Positions 9,601 through 19,198 of a stretch of DNA of 64,000 nt are shown piece by piece. Both the position numbers and the translations under genes were made by a program. This DNA comes from Ascoidea rubescens DSM 1968. Taxonomy: Eukaryota > Ascomycota > Saccharomycetes > Ascoideales > Ascoideaceae. Location: the NCBI RefSeq assembly GCF_001661345.1, contig NW_017962915.1:995657-1059656 (forward strand), read 5' to 3'. Within the stretch, counting starts at the first letter, position 1; the number at the start of each line of letters is the position of its first letter. The notes below the pieces were generated by a model. The model saw only the letters and a list, made by a program, of their open reading frames with translations. It searched no databases and had not been told where the DNA came from.

Positions 9601-11795
9601 TTGTCACTAACAATTTCAACGGTGTTTGTTGTTAAAGAATTTTTATCAATTAACACCTCAGCGATAACAGAGGAAGAATTGTAGTCTATATTATTAGCGC
9701 CATCTTCATCTGGTGTTATTGGTTTATGAAAGATGCAGCCCAATTTGTTTTCATTTCCAATCCAATCTCTCATTGATATGATCATTCCACCATACTGGTT
9801 TAGAGCACAAATTGGGGATATAACTAATCTTGCCTTTGAGCAGCCTAGGGGTTTTAGCCATCTATCAGATATAATTTCTAGGACTTCGCTATTTACAGTT
9901 GAAGTACTTATTAGACACCATTTTATGTAGGATAGATTGACTTTATTCTTTTTATCAAAGTTTCTAGTAGAAAGAGGATCGGCCTGGTAATTAAAGGCGA
10001 CAGATTTTAGGCCAAGATAGTCTGCTAATAGAATTCCGGCTTTGAATCTTGTTATAACGTTAGCATATAGACCAGCTACATTCATTAGTTCTGGAGGAGC
10101 CCAGATTAGAGTGTTGCCAGAATAGACTAAGAAAAGGACGCCTATAATTAAGCCTGTTGAGTATCTGCAATCAAAAGTGCTAAAAATGGATTCCTTCTGA
10201 GTGTTGCGGTTAATCTCTGATCTTTTGATTGATTTCATGGAGGAAGATATTAGAGGGGAACTCGATAAGATTTTTGTTAAATTTGACATTTGGTGCATGA
10301 TAGTTTTATGGTGTAAAACGATGCCACGAAGCTGGCCAACAGGAGATTTTGTGTATTCGATATAGGCGATATCAGTGACATCTAAGGCAGGGGGATCAGA
10401 TTTTCGTGGTATTTGGTAGTTTCCAAGATCATCAGTTTTGAGAAAGCCAACTCCCTTGGGCCATTTGATCTTTGTAGTTGTGTTGTTGTTTAATTTTTCA
10501 AAGGCCTTGCAAACATAGGTTGAGTAGAAACAAAAATGGGATTGTGTTTTGTTCATTATTTCGATCATTTCGGTGGTGGTTAGATCTATCATGGGTACAG
10601 CAACGGCGCCAGCTAAGAAGCAGCCAAATAAGGCGACCATGAATTCAATTAGTTCAGTGTTTCTGTAGATTAGACAGATGCGATCACCTTTGTAGAGGCC
10701 AGTTTTTTTGCGAACAAATTGAGCTACTTTTTCAGCTTTCTGGTATAGTTTTCCCCAAGTTATTGAAGTGTCCAATTTGCCCTTTTGGTCGAGAGTATTG
10801 ATGGCCGGATCGGTTGAATAAGCAAAACCTCGTTGTCTGAGGATTGTTGGTAGGTTTGTAATTTTTTCCTTTGCGCCCAAGTTGATCAAGTCTCTTGGGT
10901 CCAAAGGTCTTTGTAGTTCTACATTTGGGATTTGAATTTGGTTTTGTTTTTGGATCAATTGGATTGGTTGAGGCGAGACCTGGATTGGTTGTGGGGATGA
11001 CTGGTTTAAATTTGAGGAGCTTAGAGCTGGTATTGAAGTTGGACCGGAAGGAGAAGCAGAAGCAGAATTTTGGCCAGAGTTTAATAAGGAAGTTGAGTTT
11101 GAGAAGGAGGGCTGATTTGAAAAGCAGGGTTGGTTTGAGTTTATGTTGTTATAAAGGATTGTATTTTGGTTATTCAAAGGGCTGTTTTGAATTGTTGGTT
11201 GGGGCTGTATATTGGAGAATATAATTTGGTTATTGTTGTTATTATTGTTGTTATTAACGTTATTGTTGTTATTAATATTATTGTTGATGGCATTGCTGAT
11301 GGTGTTGTTTGTGTGGTTGGGGCTAATTGAATTTGTATTATTTAGATGGTGACTATTTATAGAAGAATATCTTGAATGAAAAGGGAAGGGATAGGACTGG
11401 TCATCCAAAGGCAAGGAATGGAAATTGGAAGAGTTTCCTGATAATATGGAAGGACTGTAAATGTTTGAATTAAGAGAAACAGTTCTTATATGAGATGGTA
11501 TGTTATTGAAATTATTGTTATTGTTATTGTTATTGTTATTGTTATTGTTATTGTTATTGTTATTATTATTATTATTAAGATTGGCATTCAAGCTAGTGGT
11601 GATGCTTTGGGAATTTGATAATGAACTGGGAATTGGCTGCTGAAATTGAGACAGCAACTCGAATTGAGACAATATTAGAGATCTCTTTTTGAAGTAGCCC
11701 TTTTCAGTGTAATCACCATCTTTATATTCGTTGATAAGCTGCTGTAGCTTCAAAGCGATTTCAGGAGAGACATCTGGAGGAATTGAGAAATCCAT
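6627..11795 (-). CDS. CMR2: DIP2/Cmr2-family protein: DMAP1-binding domain plus two AMP-binding-like domains
   Basis: The 1722 residues match the fungal Cmr2 (YOR093C)/Mug62 and animal DIP2 family. Residues about 5-50 form a DMAP1-binding domain (DGDYTEKGYFKKR core). An Asn/Ser/Gln-rich linker runs to about residue 300, with a poly-Asn run near 75-95. Two tandem adenylate-forming-like domains follow (about 305-880 and 1130-1690). In both, the canonical YTSGTTGxPKG loop is replaced: YTKSPVGQLRGI near residue 485, and a WLPDNTRVGI segment near 1290. The first form is typical of DIP2 proteins, which derive from fatty acyl-AMP ligases and are linked to lipid (diacylglycerol) homeostasis. The protein is intronless. 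Only two in-frame CTG codons were found in the whole gene, both outside conserved regions. The divergent neighbour is the HTH gene at 13249. Confidence 0.85.
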   Translation of the reverse strand: MDFSIPPDVSPEIALKLQQLINEYKDGDYTEKGYFKKRSLILSQFELLSQFQQPIPSSLSNSQSITTSLNANLNNNNNNNNNNNNNNNNNNNNNNFNNIPSHIRTVSLNSNIYSPSILSGNSSNFHSLPLDDQSYPFPFHSRYSSINSHHLNNTNSISPNHTNNTISNAINNNINNNNNVNNNNNNNNNQIIFSNIQPQPTIQNSPLNNQNTILYNNINSNQPCFSNQPSFSNSTSLLNSGQNSASASPSGPTSIPALSSSNLNQSSPQPIQVSPQPIQLIQKQNQIQIPNVELQRPLDPRDLINLGAKEKITNLPTILRQRGFAYSTDPAINTLDQKGKLDTSITWGKLYQKAEKVAQFVRKKTGLYKGDRICLIYRNTELIEFMVALFGCFLAGAVAVPMIDLTTTEMIEIMNKTQSHFCFYSTYVCKAFEKLNNNTTTKIKWPKGVGFLKTDDLGNYQIPRKSDPPALDVTDIAYIEYTKSPVGQLRGIVLHHKTIMHQMSNLTKILSSSPLISSSMKSIKRSEINRNTQKESIFSTFDCRYSTGLIIGVLFLVYSGNTLIWAPPELMNVAGLYANVITRFKAGILLADYLGLKSVAFNYQADPLSTRNFDKKNKVNLSYIKWCLISTSTVNSEVLEIISDRWLKPLGCSKARLVISPICALNQYGGMIISMRDWIGNENKLGCIFHKPITPDEDGANNIDYNSSSVIAEVLIDKNSLTTNTVEIVSDKPPPQLTNFDSKYLRITSFGFPLPDTTLVVVNPETRFLAGVLEVGEIWVDSPCLPGGFWDSQNDSQNIFLAKCNDYEGPLDLEFLRTGLLGFIYNGKVYVLGLYEDRFRQKVTWIDKKLLMEKSGNPELGILQFPSLSTKNYYGTRRENSTSLKASNLNRNDTTGSSASTNPPIPKIEGFDDNGYRYHYVEHISYTLFRKLPFISECSIFNISINDESLPVAVIETKLAADQITSSGALVKINYEELDLLAEKTLKLVEKYHNVRLYCLLIAAPNYLPRIYKNGQKEVANKLCQTRFVHAALKAKYVKFNIAKSITNIPYGLDITGGIWSPYSCQLRSNVLMNSELQFTGIDICKVSIDDRTNAPLTDFKTLVDILKWRVLNNPDYLAFGTINDTHRTRDCSWRKFDQRVVSVCHYILFKTTLQPGDCVILMYNISDDFAITLFACFLTGIVPIPMMPLDSNIISEDAKAFIEVIKDFKIGMIFVNTDVEQIFKLKMVSKELKKLTFTTKLPKIKNTTKYKSVSPTTIRSKLFEFQKKADFRNEKTVSLICLHWLPDNTRVGIKYNHITIISMCKVFKETCKLTSSSSILACARHVSGLGLLQSVLIGVYLGCSTYLFLPSDYYRSPYFFFSAAQNFKVKDVLVTPQMLSHVLRVPQISKSLNLGNLKNLMVCFDERPKHNLMKNTILHFAQTNLSSFALNNVYSHLFNPMISCRSYLNMDPIELFLDPVALRQGYVSIVNPSTVPSAIKIQDSGCIFSCTQVAIVNPETLEICKVGEYGEIWVYSECNAIGATNGKRLGGDRIVEEQFNCKIKNPINDFTYLRTGDLGFIHNVPQTANDGSTMIIQVLFVLGSIANTIDVLGLHHFVTDIEHSIETCHPDVSLSCVFRCDGYTVAVCATRRNKYQASLVPVIFSKVLNSNHLMLDIVTFVSEDKFPISRLGEKQRLAIINGFSSKKLPILNSYGINYGEDSVIQTINEINTLEEEDFFQQ
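11512..11580 (-). repeat. poly-Asn trinucleotide/hexanucleotide tract in CMR2
   Basis: A (TTATTG)n to (TTATTA)n tract on the + strand encodes a run of over 20 Asn residues in the CMR2 linker. A second, imperfect Asn tract lies at about 11225-11290. Confidence 0.85.
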
Positions 11796-13248
11796 TGAGA
11801 AAAAACCGATAGAGCAAAAGGGGGATCAGCAGGGGGAACAGGAGGGCATATATACAGAAAAAGTGGGCACTGAGCAGGATGATTGAAGCTGGAGTAGGCT
11901 ACTGGCTATCGGTTGGTTATCAGCTCTTTATCGGAAGTTGGTGAAGATCAGTAGCTGATTAGCAGTTGGTGAGAAGTGGTTTTAGACACATTGTGAGGTT
12001 GGCACTGGGGGAGCTGGGCATGTGCTGGAAACCAGTGCGACGGAAGACGCAGACAGACGCAAGAGAACATGTGTTGATGTAGGAGCCAGGGAACCGGTGC
12101 CAGAGGCGAGAGAAAGACCATAAAGAGAAAGGCCGCTTCTACCAGGACTCGTGGGCCGCACATTTACGAGTTGCTGAAAAGTGAAAACCCGAAATGCAAA
12201 GCCTCTTTCTTAGTCAGAATTATCGGGATGTACGGATAGGAAAAGGTTCGGCATTTGTCTATTATGAGAGTATAAAAATCCGAATCGATTTAGCAGTTGT
12301 TCTATCGGGACGCATCCAATCAGACTACGCCGTTGAAGCTGGATTTAGGTACTGATGCTATTTTTGATTGTGGACGACATGGAATGTAACGTATGGATCC
12401 AGGCTAGTGTATGTGGTATCACCGTCAACAAAGAGCGTTGCCAACGCAGGCTTTCCAATCCTGAAATAAACACATGTTATTCAGTTGATGCGGCATATTC
12501 GAACTCAAAGCGACAATGTTTACTGTCGCTGGGCCAGCGTTAGCCGGAACAGCTGGGCAGAAGCAGCACCACAACACCAACTAAACGGTCTCGAAGTCGG
12601 CGATAGCGTGGGTGTGTCAAACAGTGATTTGAGTAGCTCCAACGCGCCATTACTTCATGCGCTCATTTACCCGACTGTGCTTCACGGGTAAATGAAGCCA
12701 CCTAAAACATGCACCGCACACCGCAGCTCACTGCATGCAAGCCCTGCCGGTTCGGATAGTGCAGGCTCTCGGCAGCCACAGCGGCTCCGGGCCAATCACA
12801 GGGCGGCAGGGTCTAAAAACGGGACCAGGGCAGAGGCTAATCAGGAACAGGATCAGTGGGTTTCAGCGGGTTTTAGTCTGCTTTCTTTGAAAAGACAAAT
12901 GTTTCCCTTTTCAATAATCGCTAAACAGGATTCAAAGCTTTTCCAATCAGTATAAATATATCCAAATATCTTGTCATCGTCCACTTTCTCTTCCTCTTTT
13001 TCTTTTGTTTCTCTGTGATATTTATGCTTTTCCACAAAAAATTCGGTCTCTCTTAACTCATCCCTTTTCCTCGTCCTTCTGAGACTTTTGCAATCTTTCA
13101 ATCTCTCAATTTCACCTTCTCGTGCTTTTTTTCTGTTTCAATAATTGCTTTTCTATTAAGACGGCTCACATCTTCCTGATTTAACTGCCCCCGAATTATA
13201 TCTTCTACTCTATACTAAACTCTCCACAATCCATTTCCTATCAAAATA
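11796..13248. promoter_or_regulatory. divergent promoter CMR2 / HTH gene, with GC island
   Basis: 1.45 kb between two divergent starts. On the CMR2 side TATATA-type sequence lies at 11848-11853, about 55 bp upstream of its ATG. A recurring TATCGG element occurs at 11806-11811 (reverse), 11907-11912, 11929-11934, 12221-12226 and 12303-12308, the last two extended to TATCGGGA. A GC-rich island spans about 12540-12860. A TATAAATA at 12951-12958 lies about 290 bp upstream of the HTH gene, followed by a pyrimidine-rich leader. The short ORFs here do not look like genes. Confidence 0.5.
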
Positions 13249-14604
13249 ATGCCCAAGGCTGATAAACCCCCAAGAGCAACATTAGAGCAGAAAATCGAAA
13301 TCCTAGATTTCCATCACAAATCAAATAAACCCCAGTCTGAAACCGTGGAAAATTATAAAAACCAGTACTCAATCTCAACTTCCTCCTTCAGCGAATGGCT
13401 AAAAAATGAACAAGAATTGAGAAAAAGATACAACGAAGCTGGTGCTCATGGAAGACAGGGCAAAAGAAAAGTCAGATACAAATATGACACCATCAATAAA
13501 GAAATGGACTTGTTTGTCTATGACAGAAGACTGAAAAACCTATCCTTGGGCGAACCCATATTAAGAGCCCACTGGTCTAAATTGGCTCATCAAATCGGTG
13601 TAGATGATCCCAAAAGATTAGACAGCTTCAGTCATGGTTGGTTAAGTCAGTTTAAAAAAAGACATGGCCTTGATAGAAAATCAATGTCCACATCCTCACC
13701 TTCTTTATCCATATCATCAAATTCAAATAATCAACAAAACAATCAACAGAACATACAACAAAACAACCAATCAAATAATAAGTTAACGAAAAACAATTCA
13801 ACAAATAATAACACAAATAATAACAATAATAATAATAATAATAATAATAATAGTAATAATAACAGCAGTAATAATAATAGTAATAATAATAATAGTAATA
13901 ATAATAATAGTAATAATAATAACAACAATAACAATAACAATACTAATACTATTAGTAATAACAATAATACTATTAATAACAGCAGTAACAATAAATTAAA
14001 TGACAACCAAAATAGCTCAATTGCAAGCAATTCACCCAATAGATCTCTTAACACCTTGAACAACTTAAACACCAACCTTAACAACAGCCTCACCAATAGC
14101 CTCACCAATTCTATCAGCCTCAATGGTAACTCAGAGCTATCAATATACGAACCAAGATTGAAATCAACCGCAACTCACTCGCCCATTCAAAATCAGCCCC
14201 AAATCCTTCAACAGCAGCAGCAGCAGCAGCAACAACAACATTCCGAAACACCAATCAACTCAAACTTATCTCCACAAAATGGTGTTAATGGAAATCTTAA
14301 CGTTAACCCCAACTCCGCTGTTGTTCACATCCAGCAGGACTCTTATCCTGCTCTAAATGACGAAATATCCGCAAGATTGTTACCAAATCCAAACTCCCAC
14401 AATTCAAACAATAACTCTGCTAATGTTTCTACCTCCTATAACTCAATGCAACAGCATCCCAATGACAACAGATTCAACTCCTCCTTCAACAACATGTTCA
14501 CCCGCCAGATTCAACAGCCTTCAAACGCATACTTGACAAATGACACTTCCCAAATACAACAGCAATTAGGCACAAATAGACCTTATGATCATCCACAACA
14601 CCAA

Positions 14605-14638
<34 letters not shown>

Positions 14639-15048
14639 TAAGACCATATTCAACTTCTCAATCCCAATACCAGTCTTATCAGCCTCAACAACAAAATCAG
14701 CTACAATTGCAGTCCTCTCAATTGCAGTCCTCCCAATTGCAATCCTCCCAATTGCAATCCTCCCAACTACAAGTTCAACAACCCCAACAACTACAACAGT
14801 TGTCAAATGGTAATGTGAACAACAGAATCAACGGCTCTTCTCTTAATGTAGACATACGTTCAAAAGATATCGATCGTTTTATAACAAGTTGGGCAACCAT
14901 TTTCTTTGAACATAACAACGATGACTTTCCAAGATCAAAACAATTGTTTGAATCCTTTAAAAAGACTTTCAGGGATGAGATGTTAATAGTCGATAACAAA
15001 AACGGCTCCTTACATAGAGTTGACAAGTTTTTCATTGATTATCATTAA
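13249..15048 (+). CDS. CENP-B/Tc5-type helix-turn-helix DNA-binding protein, Asn/Gln-rich
   Basis: 599 residues. An N-terminal psq/CENP-B-like HTH (about 8-62, TLEQKIEILDFHHKS...FSEWLKNEQELRKRY) is followed by a Tc5-transposase/CENP-B-type HTH (about 78-145, ending GWLSQFKKRHGL). This pair is the DNA-binding module of CENP-B, fission-yeast Abp1/Cbh and the Pdc2-type regulators. The middle is low complexity: poly-Asn (about 183-245), Gln runs near 322 and 455, and a 15-bp repeat encoding QLQSS. The last 60 residues are ordinary and may form a small helical domain. No DDE transposase core is present, so this is a domesticated DNA-binding protein rather than a transposase. Residue 95, in the second HTH (YDRR-x-KNLSLGEP), is encoded by a rare CTG. 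No orthologue name can be given safely. Confidence 0.88.
14704..14770 (+). repeat. 15-bp minisatellite (QLQSS) in HTH gene
   Basis: About 4.5 copies of a CAATTGCAGTCCTCC-like unit in frame, encoding repeated LQSSQ. The copies differ at a few third positions. Confidence 0.85.
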
Positions 15049-15455
15049 GCATCTACTATCATTTTCCAATACTCTCTTTTTTTGTTCTTGTTTTACTTCG
15101 TTTTAAATTTTTGTTAACTATTGAGTTCTTGCTGGTGTATTGTTTATTCATTATGTTTGTTTTCATTAAAATTATTAAATTCCATTTTTATCACTTTTTT
15201 CCACCCTCTCCTATATAAAATTACATAAGATTACGCTGCCAATACAACGGGAGATTTAGCTTTCTAATCCCCCTTCTTATCCAGATACTTTCCTTGTTTT
15301 TTCCAATCCGGTTTTTAGTACCCGTGTCCCGATAGCAAAGCTGTTCCATGCAGCAAAAAGAATTTGGAAATTTGAAGTCAAAAACTTCGTCAAAATTTAA
15401 AAAATTTCCCTTTTATATCAGGATTTTGCTCTAAAATAAACGTTTTCTTCCACAA
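15049..15455. terminator. convergent 3' region HTH gene / RTT106
   Basis: 407 bp between convergent stops. T-rich near the HTH gene and less AT-rich in the middle (15225-15350), with a TCCCGATA at 15327-15334 that matches the element in the CMR2 promoter. No gene seen. Confidence 0.35.
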
Positions 15456-16844
15456 TTAATCCGAAAATCTTTGTAATTGGGACGCTACTTGTCGTGTTTC
15501 CACTTCCGATTCTTCTTCTCCTTCTTCTGAATCACTTTCATGAGGCCTACTAGAATTGTATTCTTCTTCTTCGCCATCACCATCATCTTCGTCGTCGTCG
15601 TCGTCGTCGTCGTCTTCGTCTTCTTCTTCTCCTTCTACAAAATCTGCATCGTTTTCATCATCATCACTATCATATTCTTGAATCATCTGCTGATTGATGG
15701 CTTCATTCAAATTTCCAGCTTGATTCTCATTATTGTTGTTATTTTTATTTCTTTGGTACGATGGTTTAGCCTTTAATTCATCTGCCATTGATTTATCAAC
15801 AACTTGTTTATCTTTGATATATTTATCGATTTTACCAAATTCAGATTGATCAATCATACTAAACTCAATTTTTTCTTCATCTTTAATAATTAATGTAATA
15901 TTAAACGTCAACCTTGTAATAGATGAATAACTTATTGATGTGATATCCTTTGAACTGAAAATCAATATTGGTTTTTTAAATCCAAATAGTATATAATCTT
16001 GTAAAAAATACAATGTCCCTTCTTTATTTTTCTTAAATGCTTCCACATAAAATAGTTTGGCATTTTTATAATCACTAATTCTAAATCCAGTTAAACACGC
16101 TTGCTGAATTATGAAATTTCTATAACTATCATTCTCCTTATCCTGATCATTAGTGCTAAAACTATCTGGATAACTAGTAGAAAGGTATTTTGTCATCAAT
16201 TCTTTATTTATTGTTAATAAAATAGGATCGTTATTAAATTTGTTCAAGTAATTTTGTTTATAGAAAACTATTAAATAATCTAGATTTTTTTTCTCGGGCA
16301 CAGGTAAAAAAGAACTGAAAAAAATGTTGTCGTTATTTAAATCATTCAAAATCAATTCGGTTTTCTGTAAGTTGGTCTTATTGAAATCAGTTGATATAGA
16401 TAAAAATGGGGTTAAACTAGTAGGATTAACAGCAAATATTAAGTTCATTTTTTTTCTCAATGGAGATTGAAAGGATAACTGGGACAATTTGAGTATAATT
16501 AATGTAGGATCAATAAATGATAAATCATTATTTTGTTCAATTTCACTTAATTTTCTTTTTTTAGCCAATTTGTTGTTATCATTGATAAAACTAGCACTGG
16601 TATTATTATTATTATTATTATTATTACTAAAATTATTTAGATCATTATTAAGATTACTATCCATACAAAAATCGTACAAATCTTTAAATGTTTCAATTAA
16701 TTCGGGATTTTCATCTTTAGTCAAATAATTTTTGTTAATATAATGTATCTCAAAATTCAAATTCAAATTCAAATTTAAATACATACTAATTGAGGTTCTT
16801 ATTCTAGATTGAAGGTCAAAAGGTAAGTTATCAAGGAAAGACAT
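15456..16844 (-). CDS. RTT106: histone chaperone Rtt106
   Basis: 462 residues. The N terminus MSFLDNLPFDLQSRI and a central region (about 110-365) correspond to the tandem PH-like domains of Rtt106, including LPVPEKKNLDYLI and a C-terminal PH segment with TSISYSSITRLTFN. A long acidic tail (about 378-455, runs of Asp/Glu encoded by GTC/CTT-type repeats on the + strand) is characteristic of this chaperone. The family binds H3-H4 acetylated on H3K56 and deposits it behind forks and in silent chromatin. Pob3/SSRP1 was the alternative. It is larger and has an additional N-terminal dimerisation and PH domain, so Rtt106 fits better by length. No CTG codon was found. Confidence 0.85.
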   Translation of the reverse strand: MSFLDNLPFDLQSRIRTSISMYLNLNLNLNFEIHYINKNYLTKDENPELIETFKDLYDFCMDSNLNNDLNNFSNNNNNNNNTSASFINDNNKLAKKRKLSEIEQNNDLSFIDPTLIILKLSQLSFQSPLRKKMNLIFAVNPTSLTPFLSISTDFNKTNLQKTELILNDLNNDNIFFSSFLPVPEKKNLDYLIVFYKQNYLNKFNNDPILLTINKELMTKYLSTSYPDSFSTNDQDKENDSYRNFIIQQACLTGFRISDYKNAKLFYVEAFKKNKEGTLYFLQDYILFGFKKPILIFSSKDITSISYSSITRLTFNITLIIKDEEKIEFSMIDQSEFGKIDKYIKDKQVVDKSMADELKAKPSYQRNKNNNNNENQAGNLNEAINQQMIQEYDSDDDENDADFVEGEEEDEDDDDDDDDEDDGDGEEEEYNSSRPHESDSEEGEEESEVETRQVASQLQRFSD

Positions 16845-17257
16845 ATTATAATTAACAGATGGAGTATAGTATAAGTATAGTATAATAATTAGTTTTTTCT
16901 AGTTGTTATTCCAATTCTAGTTCTAATTCTAGTTCTAATTCTTTTTTCTTTTCTTTTATTCTTTCTCTCTACTCTTTTGTTTCTTCCATTTCGATTGATA
17001 ACAACGCGAAAAAATAAAAACTTAGAACAAAGTCTAAATCATAAAGTTGTGCGGAATTACAAAGGGTATAGACATGAAAAGAATGAAAAGATGAAAAGAT
17101 AAAAGGATAAAAAGATGAAAAGAATAAAAAAATAAAAAGAAATTAAAGAATAAAAAGAATAATGATAATCGTTATAACAGAGGTGTATATATAAGTAAAT
17201 TATATATGTGGTGAATTAACTAAGTCGTAATTTAATTCATGACTTAATTGATGCTAT
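16845..17257. promoter_or_regulatory. RTT106 promoter and IDH1 3' flank
   Basis: 413 bp between tandem minus-strand genes. It contains a short CTAGTT/CTAATT-type direct repeat (16898-16945) and purine-rich GAAAAGATGAAAAG repeats (17075-17160). No gene seen. Confidence 0.35.
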
Positions 17258-18331
17258 TTAATAAGAATCCAATTTTCTTAAGATTTCAGCAGTGAATTCT
17301 TCGGTTGTGGAATTACCACCTATATCGTGGGTTCTAACTTTACCATCGCTAATAACTTTGTAAGTTGCTTTTGAGATTCTATCAGCATGTTCGTCCAAAC
17401 CAATGTGTTTTAGCATCATTGTAGCAGATAGAATCATGGCAGTTGGATTAGCAATGTGTTTGCCCTTAAGACTCAAACCAACATGTCTGCAGCCTGGTTC
17501 AAAGACAGCATGCTCTCTGCCAAAATTAGCACCAGGAATCAAGCCTGGACCACCAACTAAACCTGCACCGATATTGGATAATATGGAACCGTACAAGTTT
17601 GGAGTGACCAAGACGTCGAATTGTTGTGGTTTTGAGACAGCTTGCATTGATGCGTTGTCGACAATCATGTCACTGACTTCAATGCCTTCATAGTCGTTAG
17701 CAACGTCCCTAACAGTTTGTCTGAAGAGACCATCGGCCAATTTCATAATGTTGGCTTTATGGATGGCAGTGATTTTTTTTCTGTTGTGCTTCTTAGCGTA
17801 GTCAAATGCAAATTTGGCGATTCTTTCACTTTTATATTTGGTGACGATTTTTAAACTCTCAACGACACCAGGAACAGATTGATGCTCTAAACCGGAATAC
17901 TCAGCTTCAGTGTTTTCTCTGATAAGCACCATATCGATACCGTCAATTCTTGTTTTGATGCCTGGGATGTTTTTGATGTGGGAAAGGGAAGCATAAATGT
18001 CCAATTCCTTTCTTAAGGCGACATTAAGAGAACCATGACCAGCAATGGAGCTGGGAGTGAACCAGATTCCTTTCAAGCCAATTTTATTTTTCTTAAGAGA
18101 GGCGACAGCTTCTTTGACAGCCTGGTGGGAAGAGACATCGTCCAAGCCTGAGATACTTATGGTTTCCCAAGTGATAGGAACAGCTTCAGCTTTGAAGATC
18201 TCCTGGACAGATTTGGTGATTTCCTCACCGATACCATCACCAGGTAAGAGAGTGACAGTGTGGTTGGCGAGAGTAGCCATGGAACGAGCATTGGCGAGAA
18301 GGGAGGCAGCAGAAGATTTGAGGGCAAGCAT
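17258..18331 (-). CDS. IDH1: mitochondrial NAD-dependent isocitrate dehydrogenase, regulatory subunit
   Basis: 357 residues (360 in S. cerevisiae Idh1). An Arg/Ser/Ala-rich presequence of about 15-20 residues suggests mitochondrial import. The isocitrate/isopropylmalate dehydrogenase fold shows LLPGDGIGEEI, GHGSLNVALRKELDIYASL, RENTEAEYSGLEH, NASMQAV and GPGLIPGANFG. The subunit is Idh1-type (regulatory, AMP-binding) rather than the catalytic Idh2, because GHGSLNVALRKELDIYA and the VPGVVESLK segment follow Idh1. RENTEAE has Ala where S. cerevisiae has Gly. The enzyme oxidises isocitrate to 2-oxoglutarate in the TCA cycle as an octamer with Idh2. No in-frame CTG was found. Confidence 0.93.
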   Translation of the reverse strand: MLALKSSAASLLANARSMATLANHTVTLLPGDGIGEEITKSVQEIFKAEAVPITWETISISGLDDVSSHQAVKEAVASLKKNKIGLKGIWFTPSSIAGHGSLNVALRKELDIYASLSHIKNIPGIKTRIDGIDMVLIRENTEAEYSGLEHQSVPGVVESLKIVTKYKSERIAKFAFDYAKKHNRKKITAIHKANIMKLADGLFRQTVRDVANDYEGIEVSDMIVDNASMQAVSKPQQFDVLVTPNLYGSILSNIGAGLVGGPGLIPGANFGREHAVFEPGCRHVGLSLKGKHIANPTAMILSATMMLKHIGLDEHADRISKATYKVISDGKVRTHDIGGNSTTEEFTAEILRKLDSY

Positions 18332-19198
18332 TGTGGATGTAATTGGAGTAATTGGGCGCTGTTGAAGAGGATTCTGGTGGATTCTGGTGGATTCTTGAGG
18401 CTTTTGAGGAGGAAAGAGAAAGAGGACAATTTATAGTCGAGGAGGGCGGATTAGGTTTGGAAAGGCCGAAGAGGGCTCGGAAAAGCGAGTCGGAGAAGGT
18501 GCGCCGGCGGGAAAAACAGCATAGTGAGGTGTTTGAGGTGTTTATTCGGTAGAGCATGGGAGAGGAAGAGAGAAAGTAGAGACATAAAAAGTACATAAAT
18601 ATAGAGGTAGAAGTGGGTGAATGAAAAGCGTAACAGGCCAGGGATGGACAGCATCTCCTTCTGTGGTCATGAATACTATTGGGCTTTTGTGTTTCGTTGC
18701 CTTGATCCCATCTATGTACCTAAATAAGTGAATAAATAAATAGTGTGAATTTAGTGAAAATGAGAATGATAACAGTAATGGCAATGGCAATGGCAATGGT
18801 AATGGTAGTGATAGTGATAGTGATAGTAGTAGTATTGATAATCGCTATGGTGGAATCAGTTGCAAGTGTTGAGCAGCTAAACAAAATAATAAAAAACTAT
18901 GGTCAAGATGACATGTACATCCAAAAAGATTAAAAATAAGTGCTAGTTACCATTGAATGAATAAATAAAAACAAATTTATAAAAGACCATTTCAATCATG
19001 TAATCATGTAATCATGTTTCATTTGATATTAATTGTATTTGTTTTATTCCATTTTTTTTTTATTTTTTTTTTAATTTTGTTTTGTTGTTTAATTTGAATG
19101 TGAATTTGAATGTGAGTGTGAATTTGAATGTGAACTTGAGGTCGATTTTGATTTTGCTTTTGAGTTAGAGTTTGAGTTTGATGCTTAATGTTGTTTTT
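18332..19198. promoter_or_regulatory. IDH1 promoter and HRR25 3' flank
   Basis: 867 bp between tandem minus-strand genes. The IDH1-proximal part (18332-18550) is GC-richer. Simple repeats follow: GGCAATGGCAAT/GTGATAGTGATA (18775-18835), ATGTAATC (about 18998-19016) and TTTGAATGTGAA (19093-19140). The small ORF across the GGCAAT repeat encodes only a Met/Ala/Val/Ile repeat and is not called. Confidence 0.4.

Noticed and set aside
12355-12955. Several short ORFs between CMR2 and the HTH gene
   Set aside because: They overlap in different frames in a GC-rich promoter island, where stops are simply rarer. No family resemblance.
13743-14123. 126-aa poly-Leu minus-strand ORF
   Set aside because: Antisense of the poly-Asn tract of the HTH gene.
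13249-15048. HTH gene as an active Tc5/pogo transposase
   Set aside because: No DDE catalytic core and no terminal inverted repeats nearby. Only the DNA-binding module is present.
18745-18933. 62-aa ORF with Met-Ala-Met-Val repeats
   Set aside because: Direct translation of a GGCAAT/GTGATA microsatellite in the IDH1-HRR25 gap.
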